A stretch of 64,000 nucleotides of DNA, from NCBI RefSeq assembly GCF_021130785.1, contig NC_060213.1:117072501-117136500 (forward strand), in the 5' to 3' direction. Below the pieces are notes generated by a model. That model made no database searches, was not told the DNA's origin, and was given only the letters and a program-made list of their open reading frames with translations. This DNA comes from Homalodisca vitripennis. Taxonomy: Eukaryota; Arthropoda; Insecta; Hemiptera; Cicadellidae. Below, one piece after another: positions 37,690 through 51,400 of this stretch. Made by a program: the position numbers and the translations under genes. Position 1 is the stretch's first letter. Each line of letters begins with the position of its first letter.

Positions 37690-38010
37690 GGGAATTTGTT
37701 CCTTGAATTACAGATCAATGAAACGTCGAGAAAGAGGAGTGGCTCGAGGAATGAACCCTGGGACACTCCATTTTACAATGCATGTTCCACCGATATAGCT
37801 CGCTGAATAGCAACAATTTATCATCCACAGCTTTGATAGAACTCCACAGTCCTGAGCGCATTGCCCACAATCCCACTTCTTTCCGCATTAAGTTGTCCAA
37901 ATTCCAAGAGAACGATTCCCTATTCTCAAAAGCTTTATAAATCCGTCCATAAATTTCACCGACAGCAGCCTCTATAACTGCGAAACCCGTAATTCACATA
38001 ATGGAAAAGG
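37690..38010 (-). pseudogene. Relic of a non-LTR reverse transcriptase
   Basis: The reverse strand reads a YKAFEN block near 37930, corresponding to the catalytic SKAFD region, and further on GVSQGSF-EPLLFL (about 37715-37765), corresponding to the conserved GVPQGSxLGPLLF block. Spacing between the blocks fits the reverse-transcriptase fold. Frameshifts separate them and the key Asp is gone. It lies in a GC-richer island (37320-38480) that may be the rest of the same element. Confidence 0.45.
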
Positions 38011-40894
38011 TAATTCCTATAAGATTACTTAAGGAGCTGGTTATTTCACATATTTTACATGTCCATAAATACTGCCTACATTTATAGTGTAACTTTAACT
38101 AGTTACACCCTCAAGACCCTCCTCTTGTATACAGGGATGGTTCTTTCAAGTTTAAGCACACAGGTAAACACTCAAAAATCTCAGGTACACATTTAATACT
38201 TGCACCAGTGGAGACGCAATCTCACGTATTAATAGCTTTAACACTTGGGAGACATTCCATTAACGTTTTGACTACTTATTGTTTTAAACCCATTCACCAA
38301 TTTCGTTACATCCCTAGGATTTTCCTTCTTTTATTGTCATAGGGTTGGACAGTCAAAATTGGGGATCTTGTCTGCAGGTCTGGGTTGTGGGGTAGATATA
38401 TTGGCAAAGATTTTCACGTCAGGTATAATCAAACATGAGCCATCAAAACTAATTGAGTAGAACAGAGGTTATTCTCCAGTTGCCGTGTGCAAGAATCGAG
38501 GTATTCTTGTAAAAATTATGGGCATTTTGAATAAACGGTTTTTTTAATTTTTCTCCTATTTAACACTACTTTAATTGGGTTGAATTTTAATGGTTCCAAA
38601 ATAGGGCATATACAGGTAGAATTTTGTTTTAACACCTGTATAGTTGTAAACAGCTGAAAAAGGTAGTGTCTTGGGTGCCCATTTAAATTAGAAATTACAT
38701 AGTTATAACATCATGGTTTCTTTAGAATAATGTGGATAAATAAATCATTGCCATAAGCTTTGAATGGCTGATTTCGTTCTCTAGTTGTGCAAACTCTGTA
38801 TTTCCTTAAATAAATAAAATACGTAAATATAAATACAAAACTTGAAAAGGTGAAAGTTAAACTCAGCTTAATATAAAAATGTGTGTTGTAATGTCACATG
38901 TTGATTTAGTCATAGTCAACATCATGATGGATTATTTGTGTACAATTATACATACATATTGCATATACAAGATATTTATTTCTGTGTGTTTACTCTAAAA
39001 TATTATTATCTTTTAATAAAACGTACACTAATTTTTTTAATTTTTATTAAGGTAATTCTTTTAGTAATCTTGATTTTTCATAAAACGTTTACTAACTCTT
39101 AGCCAAAAGTTATGGAGTGACATGCACCATCATCAAACTCTATGCCGCTTATATATTAATGAGCTTAATTTAACATTTAAAGTCAAAGGTCGGTTAATTT
39201 TTTACATATTGTGCGGCAGATAGACAGGCACACAGAAATGAAATTTGTCTCCTTTAGTTTTGCAACACCTAGCCAATAATATATAATGATAAGAATATAA
39301 ATAATTTATATACTCCTCTAATTATAAAACACATTTTACGATAAAAACAGTCTACAACTTTGTTTAACAAATACAACTTGAAACCCAATTTCATTATACT
39401 TATTAAAAATATCATGATAATATAATTTTTTTATAAATATCACTGCAGCTTCTCTGTGACTTAGATGTGCTGTAACGTTTAAATGTTCAAAGCTTACATA
39501 GCGCTTGCACAATTTTTAAAAGCTGGATAATCAAGCAAAGCACTATAAGGATAAATACATTCATTATAACCGCATTGGTGGTATATTTGTAACCATTGAA
39601 AACCAAAAACGAAGATCAATAAATCATCGACTAAAAATACTGGCAAATGAAGATGGTAAAAAAGGATATTTTAAAATATGTTCTTTGTATAAATATATCC
39701 TAAAATTCGACCAAGTTGAGTTCAAAATGAGTAGTACTTTAATTTGTATGGCTGGATGCGAATGTTAGTCTGTATGGATGTTCCACGTACGGCCCTTGAC
39801 TTTCTAGATCGACTGTCATTTTTACTTTAACCGAAAGGAACTAATGTAGCAAGTTTCAAGTTATAATGATCTTTTAATATTATTTATATCACAGTGGAAG
39901 GATGTACAGACAATGATATGATTTTCAGAAGGCATTTTAAAGTTCTAATTATTATTGTTAAAATAAGTTATTGAAGAGTTCATTTTTGTAGAAATCAAAC
40001 ATAATTAAAGTATAAGTATTATTGATATAAAAATTATGTAATATTATTTTTATAAAGATATTAATTTACTCTACGTATTAAGGTGAATAGATTTGAATAG
40101 ATGAAGACTTAAAGAATATAATTTTATACATAAATATAAGGAATACATTATATTTTACAATTAAAACAGCTGAGTTTCGAAGTGAAAAATCGTACTAGTT
40201 GTAACTACGAGGCTATTGTTTAAGAAGAACAAAGTTTTAGTCCATTTTAAATTAAATTCCTTAAACACCACTATGTATTGGCTGAGCGTTATTACAGCCT
40301 ATCACTGTATGGGCTGCCAAATGGTATATATTTCTACTTCTGTCTATCAATCTGCCTTTCCGCAGGTTATTTGGAAAATAAGCAAATGTATGGACTGAAA
40401 ATTTTAGATAAATATTCTACTCTGTATAAGCAACATTGGGATAGAGGGTGGTGCGTGTTATTCCTTTGGAATTTTACAAGAAAATATATATTTTTATTGA
40501 TGTAATAGTTATCATGATGAGAAAGATCACAAAATAAATCAGTTTGTAAACAAGCTGAATACAATCATATGAGATTGTATATTAACACACATAGATTAAC
40601 CTTACAGGAAAATGACAAATATTAGAGTGAAATAAAGTAGTTTACAGAATTATAGTCCAGCGCACTCTTGCTTTGTATTATTTGAACTTTTACTATTTAA
40701 ACACTGCTATTATACTGAACTAAACTTTTTTTAAATGTATCTATTTTGAGCAACTCTCGAGAAGTATGTCTTCTGTAGACTTTATATCTGCATGAAACTT
40801 CTGCATTGACAAGAATGTGTTCTATGATGATGTGTATCCAACTTAGTAGGTGACACAATTTCCCTTTTGTATACCAGGAGATTTATTTTGTATA

Positions 40895-40898
<4 letters not shown>
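38011..40898. other. AT-rich intergenic sequence, no gene seen
   Basis: The first 500 bases are less AT-rich and may continue the reverse-transcriptase relic on their left, but no protein motif is legible. The rest is AT-rich; two overlapping open stretches at 40216-40505 have no recognisable domain. Confidence 0.5.

Positions 40899-40965
<67 letters not shown>
40899..40965. repeat. (AT)n microsatellite
   Basis: An uninterrupted TA dinucleotide run of about 67 bases, followed by TATTATTATAAC. No other structure is attached. Confidence 0.95.
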
Positions 40966-40969
<4 letters not shown>

Positions 40970-43900
40970 ATAACATATGTATGTATTATGCTGCGTGTTA
41001 GTAGATAAGAATGGTCTAGCTCACTTTTGGGTGCAACAGAAATTCAATATAAATTCTTGTTCAATGTACCATAAACGAATCTGTAAATCACGAATGAAAA
41101 ATAACCGAATCTATAGATGTAGGCTTCTAATTTCTTAAAGCGTTTTAATGCAAATCTTCATTAAAACAAATTATTGAACTCATATAATATGTATGAGACA
41201 CAACGCGGAACGTTTATCTATCGGTTTCCGTGTCATAGAGTTTATACACTTCGTGGAGTGGCGTATTGTGTGCACTCGAGAGTATACGTGGAGGTTTATT
41301 CTACCAAAGCAGCTCAGGTCTAACAGTAGCACTCAACTGCTAATGCTGTTTTTCTAGTATTTTTAACATGTAATTTATCTATTCACATTACATATATTTA
41401 CATTATATTCCAAATTCACAGTACATCTGTGAATGTTATTACATATAACTGATGTTGTTTTTACACATTCATTATCCCCAGTATTGATGAAATTACAAAA
41501 TAAATTGAATAAGATCTTTGTAGATTCAGCACAGACTATATCTGACAGTTTAAATTGATCATGTGTTTACTAATACTCACTATATCAATATAAAATACCT
41601 AATTAGCTCAGCATTGGTGGAGCTCAACACCAGAAGCGCTGGAAACATGTATTTCAATTCTGTCAATGTATTAGCCTTACGGTATGATTTCTCGAGAAGA
41701 AATTAACCTATATATTTGAAATTTTGCATTCTTTTTATGTAAGAATTATTGACTTAGAGTATAGTGCACGTCTTCGTTTGGAATGTGGCTGAGTTTTAGG
41801 AAACCATGAAGGCAACCCATCGAGAAAACCTCGTAATAAATACATTTTTAAACAAACTGAGCACAATCATATCCCCTTGTAATATTTGATATAGAAACAA
41901 ATTAGGTCTGATTAAATGAGCTATTAACTTGAAATTTTGTATACTACCTTAATTAAGCTTGTTAAGCGAAATTGGTGTGGCGTATTGCTAATTTGTAGTA
42001 ATATTTATAATAGTAGTAGCTGTTGTAAGTTACATTAGGTGTATAAAAAGTTTTGATGACAATTAGCAACTCATCAATTAGTACTTTTATCTTTCTTTTA
42101 AGCTTTAAAAGGTCGTTTTTAGAACTAATAGGAGGAAAGTTATCGCCATAACAGTATTTCAACATTTTATTAATTTCCTATGAAAAGTCACAAGTTCACA
42201 AATATTACAAAAACAGGTTTTTGCAAACTCTAAGAAACTAAACTAAATAATGTTCAGTATTAACAAATTTTATGCTGAATTCTTACAAGACCTTATCCGT
42301 GTTAAGTATTATATTTATGTCCCATAAACTGAGAGAAATTAATATAAATGCTATCCTATAGTATAAATAATAATATAAATCCTATTAAAATAATATAAAT
42401 GCACCTCAATATGTAATGTATGTATTGGTAGGATATATATGTTATAAAATATATTAATATTCTGATTTTGTTAATAGAATTATTTTTGAAACATTTTTAG
42501 AGTTACATTGCTCGCACTTCAACCTCACCTTAAGTTTTAAAGGTTTAATGAGTTAAGTAAGTTAAATTTACAGTAAAGTTAATTAATAAAAAATGTTAAA
42601 AGTCCCTAAAAATAATCAAAACCTTACAAAATTGTAAATAACTTGCATAAACCTTTAAAAATAGAGAAAACTTTAAATATATATTTGGGATTAATTGAAT
42701 ATGTGTTACATAATTAAGTAAGTTTTATGAGTTAAAAAGATTTGGAAAACAGTTTTACTTATGTTATTGTGATGGTGGCAAGACCTTTGATCAATACTGC
42801 AAACCTTAAATTGTCAGCTAAAACATAATATTTAACGTTTAGAATTAACATAATTGTATATAATAGCGGTTATTAGACCATAATTCGGTGGATTAAATAT
42901 GTAATAGATTATTCCTTTAAAATCTAATCAATATATACAGCGGTATATTGAACTATGTTAATTCTAACAAAATCCATATTATTATCTAGTGTTCAAGCAA
43001 ATAATAATTAACAAAACAACTAGTGGAATACCGGTATAATATGTAATATAAATCTATAAATACAACAAAAAGTCAATAAAATACATTTTTGTATTGCCTA
43101 CATTTCATCTCCTATTTTACAACCATTATCAGGCCTGTAGGTTCAAAGGTCTTTAAGATGGCGCGCAACATGATGTATCTTGGTTTATGAAACTTTCGAA
43201 TTTCGAATCCGTAACCCTCATTTTCGGGAACACTCTGTATTGAAAATGTGACAAACGCAATTTTACGGCATTTGTCTTATGCGATTTATTAGGGTTATAG
43301 TGTATTGGAACACTATATGACAAAACGATTCAACCACAGGGGATTGGGCCCGGGTATTCTGAAACATCCCGTATATTATAGGTCTGATAGCGTATGAAAT
43401 ATATTATTCTGTGCAAAATAAAACTTAAAGGCAACTTAGTGACCTACGTCACATCTGTTACTTGCTAGCTCAGCATTCTATATATTTCACTACAACATAA
43501 TCATTTTACACTTTTCTATTACGGTACCTTTGCGATGAGATAAAAATACTACTATTGTGAGATCTCATTTCAATGAAAGTTTGTTATGATTAAAAGACAT
43601 ATTTGGACAATGATCTGCAGTTGTAAGTTTAAGGTAGGCGGTAGTAGGTTAGAACCTAGAACCTAACTAATTCTTATACGTACAAGAGTGTAACTGACAC
43701 TCCAACATTAACAGGAGTGGCGTAAAGTGTCTTCTACATTTTATCATCTAAAATGTATCTATTATAGCAATGTAAGAATGCATGTCACCTTATAAATTTA
43801 ATAAATAGTTGTTATTTAAATTCGTTTTAACATAAATTAGTTGTCTGATTTTGGTCTAAATTGTTCTTAAATTTAAAATTTTATTATATAGAGGGATAAC

Positions 43901-45365
43901 ATGATATTACTAATAAATATTATTTAGTGTATGTAAATAAATTGCAATTATAAAACCGTTTCGATATACAAATAAGTGAAGTTAAAAATTGAAACTGGTC
44001 TATATTTCATTTAGTGTAATACTAATTCTTTTTGGACGTTTGAACAGCCCTAATACTAATACCGGATATAAAGGCATGATGATTTAACACATTTGAATTT
44101 ATAATTGGCATCTCTTCGTAATTTACACAGTATTCAAAATCAAATAAAACCTTTGCCTTTTAGAACTGTCTGAAATTCTTAGATAATATTCTTAGTCACA
44201 TATATACATAATTCTGTGGGTGAAAACATATAAGATTTGTTTTTGAAAACAGCAGCATTGGCCTCTAACGAATCTTCTGAGTGGAAAACAACGTCATTAT
44301 CTCTCTGTTGAATACGGTAATCCCATTACGCAATATTTGTCTCAAATGCTTGATTCTACAAAAATGCCTAATGCCTTGTGTGCTTAATGTCTTTTGGTGG
44401 TTATCTCACGTGCAATTTCGGGAATGTTTAGTCTAACCTCAACCGACACCTGATAGAAAACTTACCAGCTTCTACCAGGTATGGGAGCATAACGTATTCA
44501 GTAGATCGACCTACTTCAGTAACTGTGATTAAAATGTTATTTTAATCTTGACTTAACTTTAGTTTTTCAGTATATATTTTACAGAAACAATTTATAAATG
44601 ATGGTACTATACTGATGAATACACATTTTAAAGGAATATAGCGTAAAAATATTGAAGTAATCACTCGAAGATGAAACTTTGATGCTGTGTTTGAAGTTTT
44701 AAATCAATATCAATTGCATTTTTATAAAATAGATTGAGTAGAGTAGATCAATAAATTAAGTCTACATGAATCATGAAAAGTTTTGAACGAAAAATATTCA
44801 GTTATGGTACTGTTGCGATCAAGTTAACATCTGTTTTGAAAGAAATAAGATCAATGTTTTTAGTAAAGATAATTATTAAAAGTTTACTTTTGCAACAAAC
44901 TCATTCTAATAACTTCCGTGCATTGTAATACAATTAATTTAAATTCACTCACATTATGGCAATTTAATTACATTTTACTCGTTTTCTGATTAGTTTATAT
45001 TAACAAAAGATGTGATACCAAAATCATAATAACCACTATGGTGGGGATAAAAATAGAGGTATTAAGGTATGTTTGATAATCAACCAAAGCTTATTTCAAA
45101 GACCTAGTAAACATGGTTTATGTTATTCAATTTAAATAGATATATTTCAAATGTTTACCCGCTGAACTTAAATCAAGGATTATTAACCAAGCATTAAAAA
45201 AAAACTGAAACCTCTAGTGATGATATACTAACTTGCAAATTTGTTATAGGCAAAAATATATTTTTTATCTTTTTTTAGTTTTTAAATTTTCAGTAACTTT
45301 TCAGATTAACTGTATTATTTGGTTAGGTATCAGTCGATTTTTAATTATGCCTTTTATATCCGCAG
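40966..45365. other. Region upstream of the SLC33A1 coding exons
   Basis: Mostly AT-rich with no supportable gene. A GC-richer island at 41190-41345 (CTCGAGAGTATACGTGGAGG) could contain a promoter or first exon for the downstream gene, but no convincing donor was found. A second island at 43130-43385 is described separately. Confidence 0.45.
43130..43385. other. GC-richer patch with transposon-end-like motifs
   Basis: It contains GGGAACACTCTGTATTGA and, about 150 bases later, GTATTCTGAAACATCCCGTA. These recall the ends of DNA-transposon derivatives (ACAC-CTGTAT type ends). The two do not form a clean inverted repeat, so the assignment is tentative. Confidence 0.25.
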
Positions 45366-45425
45366 CGTTGCACCAGCCAGATCATGAGTAGACCTATACC
45401 AGAGCAAGAAGTCCTGGCTGGAGAG
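45366..45425 (+). CDS. SLC33A1: SLC33A1 proposed first coding exon (residues 1-14)
   Basis: A good acceptor (TTTTATATCCGCAG) ends at 45365. The ATG at 45384 opens 14 codons (MSRPIPEQEVLAGE) and a donor GTAAAT follows 45425. It ends in phase 0, as the next exon requires, and its acidic content suits a cytosolic N-terminus. The first 18 bases would be 5' UTR, so an upstream non-coding exon is expected. Evidence is splice sites and phase only, since the N-terminus is not conserved in the family. Confidence 0.5.
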
Positions 45426-48400
45426 GTAAATACTAAACCCTACTGTTTTATGTATTTTAGAACCTTAATTTTTATATTCGGTTTTATATATTTTTGCAAA
45501 CAACAATAAATAAATATTAAAAATAATCCTAAAGTAAAATCTAATATATTAATGTAATGTAAACCCTATTGTTTATTGTTATTGTTACAAAGTAGGTTAG
45601 TCAAACAGGATCTGGTGAGCAATAAGGTTGATTGCTTGGATGGAGTATATAAATAAAAGCTAATGCCTATTAATATATACTTTCCGTCTAGTGTCAATGT
45701 AGTGTTCAAACAGTGTTGAAGTAGCACTGTGATCCAAGTAAACGAACATACTCGTACAATTTTATTTGTCTTTGGAAAGAAAGAGAATTTATATACTTCT
45801 TGCAGAGTTTATTTTTATTAAGAAATATTCACAGCTTATTGCCTATAAGCATAATGGTTATACGTATTTTTTTAAATGTAAAAGTGTGAGTGAAGGAAAA
45901 TATGTGCCAAAATCGGAAGAAATATTGGAATTAATATTAATTATTTTCTCTACCTGCTGTATAGCTTTGTTTGTGAAACAACACTTGTCTTTCTAGGTAA
46001 AGTTTTATTTAATCTCTTAATACTACAAAAATTATTTCTTAATAAGGTTTTCTTAGATTATTCCAAGTGGCAAGGACACAAGGACTGGTGTAGAGCATGT
46101 AGCAAGAGACATATGTTGTATTAACTCCTTGCAATTTATATTGTTTTCTGAATATTTTATTTTTACCTTTGAGAGAATTTACAGTCAGATTTATTCTATT
46201 TTTCTTAAAATAGTATATAAAAAATTGGCATGGGAAGTACGTGAAACAAGTGCTAGTTATTTATGGTAGATCACATAGCTAAAACTTGCCAGAATTTAAT
46301 TCACGGAAGTCAGGAACTTTAATTACTTGGGATATTTTAAGGACTGGGAGCTCATATAGCTAGAAAGCTCCCAAATTTTAGTGGCTCCCAGATACATAGA
46401 ACTTCCACTTACTAACGTTATGTTCTAATTGGGTGGATATAGAACCTTAATTAATCATATGGGGTTACCTGTACGGTGAAATTAAATTCAATCGATATTG
46501 AAGGATCAAGGAGGATTTAAACTATATTTTAAGTGAAAGTAACGTCAAATTTTTCCCTATTAGCTCTTGAAAATTTGTTCCCGCCTTGTATTTATCACAA
46601 TTTAGCAACTTATAATTTAGCAAGCAAAAATTACTAATCATATGATTGCTTCGGGGATATTTGAGGATATCGAAAGATGTGCCCTGTGGGCTATGCAACT
46701 ATACAATACATAACAGCGGCTAGGCGTCTTCTCTCCAGCTACCACCTAATACGGTATACAGTTATACGAGGTAGGTTGTAAAAGTTATCATTGTCGGGTG
46801 TTACAACAGTTGCCGGAGCCAAGGAAGTTAGTTCAGCTGGGAATCTACTTGTGCATCACTGTGAAAACTAGTGTCCACAAAGTATCTGCGTGATAGAGGT
46901 GTAGCCTTGAAAAGTGTTTTATAAATATGTATAATACAATATACATAAACCTTTTAACACTTTTTTGTAAACTTTTATTTTTGTTACAATGTACATTTTG
47001 AAATCTGTGATTTCTTCTTCAGGTACTAACTAAGGTTAAGTTATGAAAACAAATAATTAAAATCAATTTGTCATGTGTTTTTTCACTACCTTGGTGGCTA
47101 AATTTGTTGTATTTAATTTTATGTGTGATTAATGTATATTGTTTAAAATTCTATCGAATAATACATTTTTTGTTAGAAAATCTTTTCATTAAAATAATAT
47201 ATTATGATTAATTTTGGCACTTTTGTAAATTTCAAAATGTTCTAAAGTAGATAATAAGCGACATTTTTTGCTTGTGTGTAAAATTTCAAGATTGTTTTCG
47301 ATGTTTCCTTTAGTGAAATTCAATCGTATTTTTAAGGCAGATCTAATAAAAAAGCACATAATGCTGTCACCGTGCAAACGGCATAGTCTGTAAGCAAATA
47401 ACCTAATTGATCTCATCCTGTAGGCAATGCAAAGAGGAACGATTATTTGTTTCCGATGAACGATTGTTTACATATAATATGTTTATTTCACTTCTATTTT
47501 ACTCGAGTGTAATTAGATATTTTAAAATTATTCATTAGTATGACAAGATGATAGTACTTTTGTAGAATTGTTCTTGCATGTGTAAAAATTGTTATTTTGT
47601 TTGAATTTCTCCAATTAACTACTGTGTATTTCGGTTAAGTTCAAAATGGTACATATTTCGGTCACAAATTGTTGTATAGGAGCTGGTATTATTTAAATTG
47701 ATTTAAATGGCAATTCATAAAAAATAGCCCTTTTATAAAATTGTATAGTTACTTTAGTATTATTGTTTCAATTAATAATTTTTTGGTCCCTTCCTTTTAC
47801 GAAGGAAAGTATCAGTGAAGAGAGGTTCAGGTACAAGCAAGCAGTCGTGTAATTATTTTTATGGTATAACATACGAGTAAATTATTGAGTTTGAGATAAA
47901 GATTATTATTGAATTTTCGAAGCACGTACTAAAGAATTCGTTGGATCAAATTTCAGGGAATATGAAAGAAAATCTTATACCCCTTAGGACGATAATAGTC
48001 TCGTTAGAGTAATTTTCATGTAACCTTTCAACTCTCCATTCTACCTTATTTTACAGAAGAGACGTTGAAATTATCAGAACCTCTTGTTTTTCAAGTTTGA
48101 TTGATAAAAGCTCCATGGTCTACGTTCCAGACTGCTCAAACGTCGTGCAAGAAGAGCGCTTCTCTGGAGGGAGACCGGGCAAATGTGTATCTACTCATGT
48201 TCCTGTACCTGCTACAAGGTATACCATTGGGTCTAGGGGATGCTGTACCTATGATCCTACAGAGTAAAGGTGTCAGTTACAATGATCAGGTCAGTACCAC
48301 ACCACTGTCTATCAAACACACATTTTTATATAAGTAGAATTAAACATTGCATCACGTTTATTCTACAAATTTGTCCAAAATTTTATATTGGTCTCATTGA

Positions 48401-51400
48401 TTATGGATATATATCCATATGCTATAGAGTAAAATATTAACGTTAAAATCATGGAAGTTCCATTAGTGGATATTTTAAGTTACCTTAAATTTCTAAATAA
48501 TACTTCAATAAATATAATTTCCACACATCCAAAATTGTAATTTTTGGTAATTTAGAGTGAAAATCCAATGGGCACTTTTAGCCACTTATAAGTCCATAAA
48601 CAGTGGCTTTATACAAAAGTTGTATAATATCTCACTCCTTGTTGTTTCCAGGCAATCTTCAGTATAAACACATGGCCGTTCAGCGTGAAACTCCTTTGGG
48701 CCCCAATAGTGGACGCTGTTTACTCCAACAGATTTGGTCGACGGAAATCTTGGCTGGTTCCTACTCAGGTAAATTCTGTCAACAATGTATACACAGTTAA
48801 TTTTAATTACACAAGTTTAATTTCAACGGTGCAAATCATCACTCAGAAGTATTACAAAAGCAATAACATTGTTATTAATTGACAATGGATAGTTTCGTAT
48901 AGAATCTCTAAAATAAAATATCTATTTAAAGAATTTACAAAAATTATGTACTAATTAACTATATTATATTGTATAATTTCAATATAATTAATATAGTAAA
49001 TATTTTACAAGTTATTAGATAACATTCAATAATAGTTTTTCTTTTAATATACATAATAAGGAACTAGATGTCCACTTCGTCTCAACCAAGTATGATTAAT
49101 ACTTCAGGGATCTATGTTATACTGCTGCATTACTTCAAGTACTTTTAGTATTCTACATTTAATAGCTGTTATGAGAAAAATACTTTTTGAATAACCGGGC
49201 ACCAGATATAGGTAAATGTCTGTTGCAATTAATGAGACATTGAAACTTCAATGAACCACAAGGTTCCGTAAAAGCCACATGAGTATACACTAACTAACTC
49301 TGAAACACTCAGAACTATCATTCTGAGAGCTTCTGGGTTTTTTTAGGCCCTTGGTTTCCCGACTTCTCAGGCTCCTAGAGCCCTTAGGTGGTTAGGAGTA
49401 GGCTGCAGTAGGAGCATTTATACTAAAGGAGATTTCGGATCCCCACTGCGGATAATTCGCAAGCACTAGGGGCTCCCGACTACTGCAACTTCCAATATCT
49501 GAGAGATCCCGGTCCTGGAAAGCTCACGATAATGCAGGCCCTAATTGACACGATGGTCAAGCCAATTTATAAATTCTGATGGTCCAATCTGCCACATCTT
49601 AAGCACAATTTATGATCTTTATAATACTCTACCAACCCCTTATCGTATAATAGATCTAACTACTGGAACTAATCAACTTCTCTGAACTTCAGACCACAGG
49701 CAAGTACTTGCTTTTGGTGGTATCGATCACTGACAGTTTCTAGTCTTTGGGAGCTCTCAGCCTATGATGGTCTCTGGCATCTCTCCTCGTCTAAGAGCGC
49801 TTAGCCTCTGACACCTGTAAGTCTCTGGCCCCTCTCGGTCTTTAGAAGCTCTCAACACCACGTACCTGGTAGCTTTAGGCCACTGTGAGCTTTCATCTCC
49901 TAAGACATACTACCTGTAGCCGCTCTTGTAGTCTAGGCGGCACTCAGACTCTAGAAACTCCCGGCCTCCGAATGGTCATAGCCTTTGAAAGTCCCAAACC
50001 TCTTCCAGTTCCTGGTCTTTAGGAACCCTCAGATGCAATAAGTCAAGAGCAAGTTTGCAGTTTATAAGAACAACATGTGGTTTTTAAAAAATCTAAAGAA
50101 TACTTTTCCTTGAAAAAGAAATCGATCGTCAGAAGTGATAGTTTTGTTTGAAATCAAATTCGGAAGAAAAGAAAAGAGTTAAAAATATGAAACAGTATTT
50201 TTTACCAACATTATTCTTTCTAGCATAGTATATAAACACAATTATCAGAAATGAAAATTTAATCAGATTCTGTCAATCTTGCTACGGATAGATCCTATCA
50301 ATGCAAAGAATTTAACCCAGTTTGGTAACATTTAGTTGATTATTTTGTAAATAAGAGAGATACAACTGCTTACATATAGTCTTTGGCTACGTTTTATGTA
50401 TGGAACAATTATGCAAATTTTGTATTGAGAACACTCTATATAGTTTGTAGGTCATAGTCTTGAAATTTCCGAAACTAAACCTTTCCACGCTAATAAGTGA
50501 TAACCTTATTCAGTTCCTCATCGGTATCTCAATGCTGTGTCTCTCGTATCGCGCTGATTCCTGGATAGACGATCCTGCAGGACCTCGTATAATTCTCCTC
50601 ACAGTGTTCTTCTTGGTGCTGACGGCTCTGGCAGCCAATCAGGATGTGGCACTGGATGGTTGGGCTCTCACTATGCTCAAGAGGTAGGGATATATTCTCT
50701 CTCACTGGTTAATATGCTTCATCATGTACTCTTATCTTGTAAAAATATTTGATTCCATGATATTATTTGCAAACCTAAATACCTGTTTGAAACTACTGTA
50801 TTATTTTGTGAATTATTCATTATAATAGTTAGTCTTTAAAACCAGTAATTGAGGCTGTCCACAGACTAATTTACGCAAAAGTATACTATTTGTATCACTG
50901 TATTAACTCATTATTGTATTAAGTCATTTTTTTAATTAGATCTTTGAAAGAGAGTCGTGCGGTCTGCGTACTGAACAAGTTTAGACAGTTACAAAGTTAC
51001 AACTATAAATAGTATCGCTCAAATTTTTTGCGTTAATCAAAAAGAGGACGGGACCATGAACGAATCCCTGAGGGACCCCACTGTCCATTCTTACATTAGG
51101 TGACATTGGGTTTTTAATGTGGCACACTGAAATCTGCCTTCAAGAAAAAACTTAATCCACAGGTGTGGCAGCCTCCTGATACTGCAACGTTCAAGCTCAG
51201 ACAGTAGTGTAGCACGATGGACGCAGTCGAAGGCCTTGGAAAGATCCAAGAAGACACTAAGTGAATACTCTCGTCTATCAAAGTCCTCGGCTATCAGATC
51301 CACAAATTTCTTTATTCCATCCTTTGTGGAAACATGATTTCGGAAGCCAAACTGGCTAGGTGAATATATATTTAACCGTTCCAAAAAGTAACAATCTGTT

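Larger units (their letters stand above)
45426..48130 (+). other. SLC33A1 intron before the first conserved exon
   Basis: Apart from the candidate TATA box and the GC-richer island, nothing is seen. The 46345-46395 words AAGCTCCCAAATTTTAGTGG and GGGAGCTCATA resemble the minisatellite of intron 4. Confidence 0.45.

Noticed and set aside
45766..45996. 76-codon open frame after the candidate TATA box
   Set aside because: It has no ATG start at its beginning, is of low complexity and lies in an intron of the model.
48057..48130. Exon beginning at the strong acceptor ending at 48056
   Set aside because: The reading frame of the conserved part meets a TGA at 48098-48100, so this segment cannot be coding in frame; it could only be 5' UTR of another transcript.
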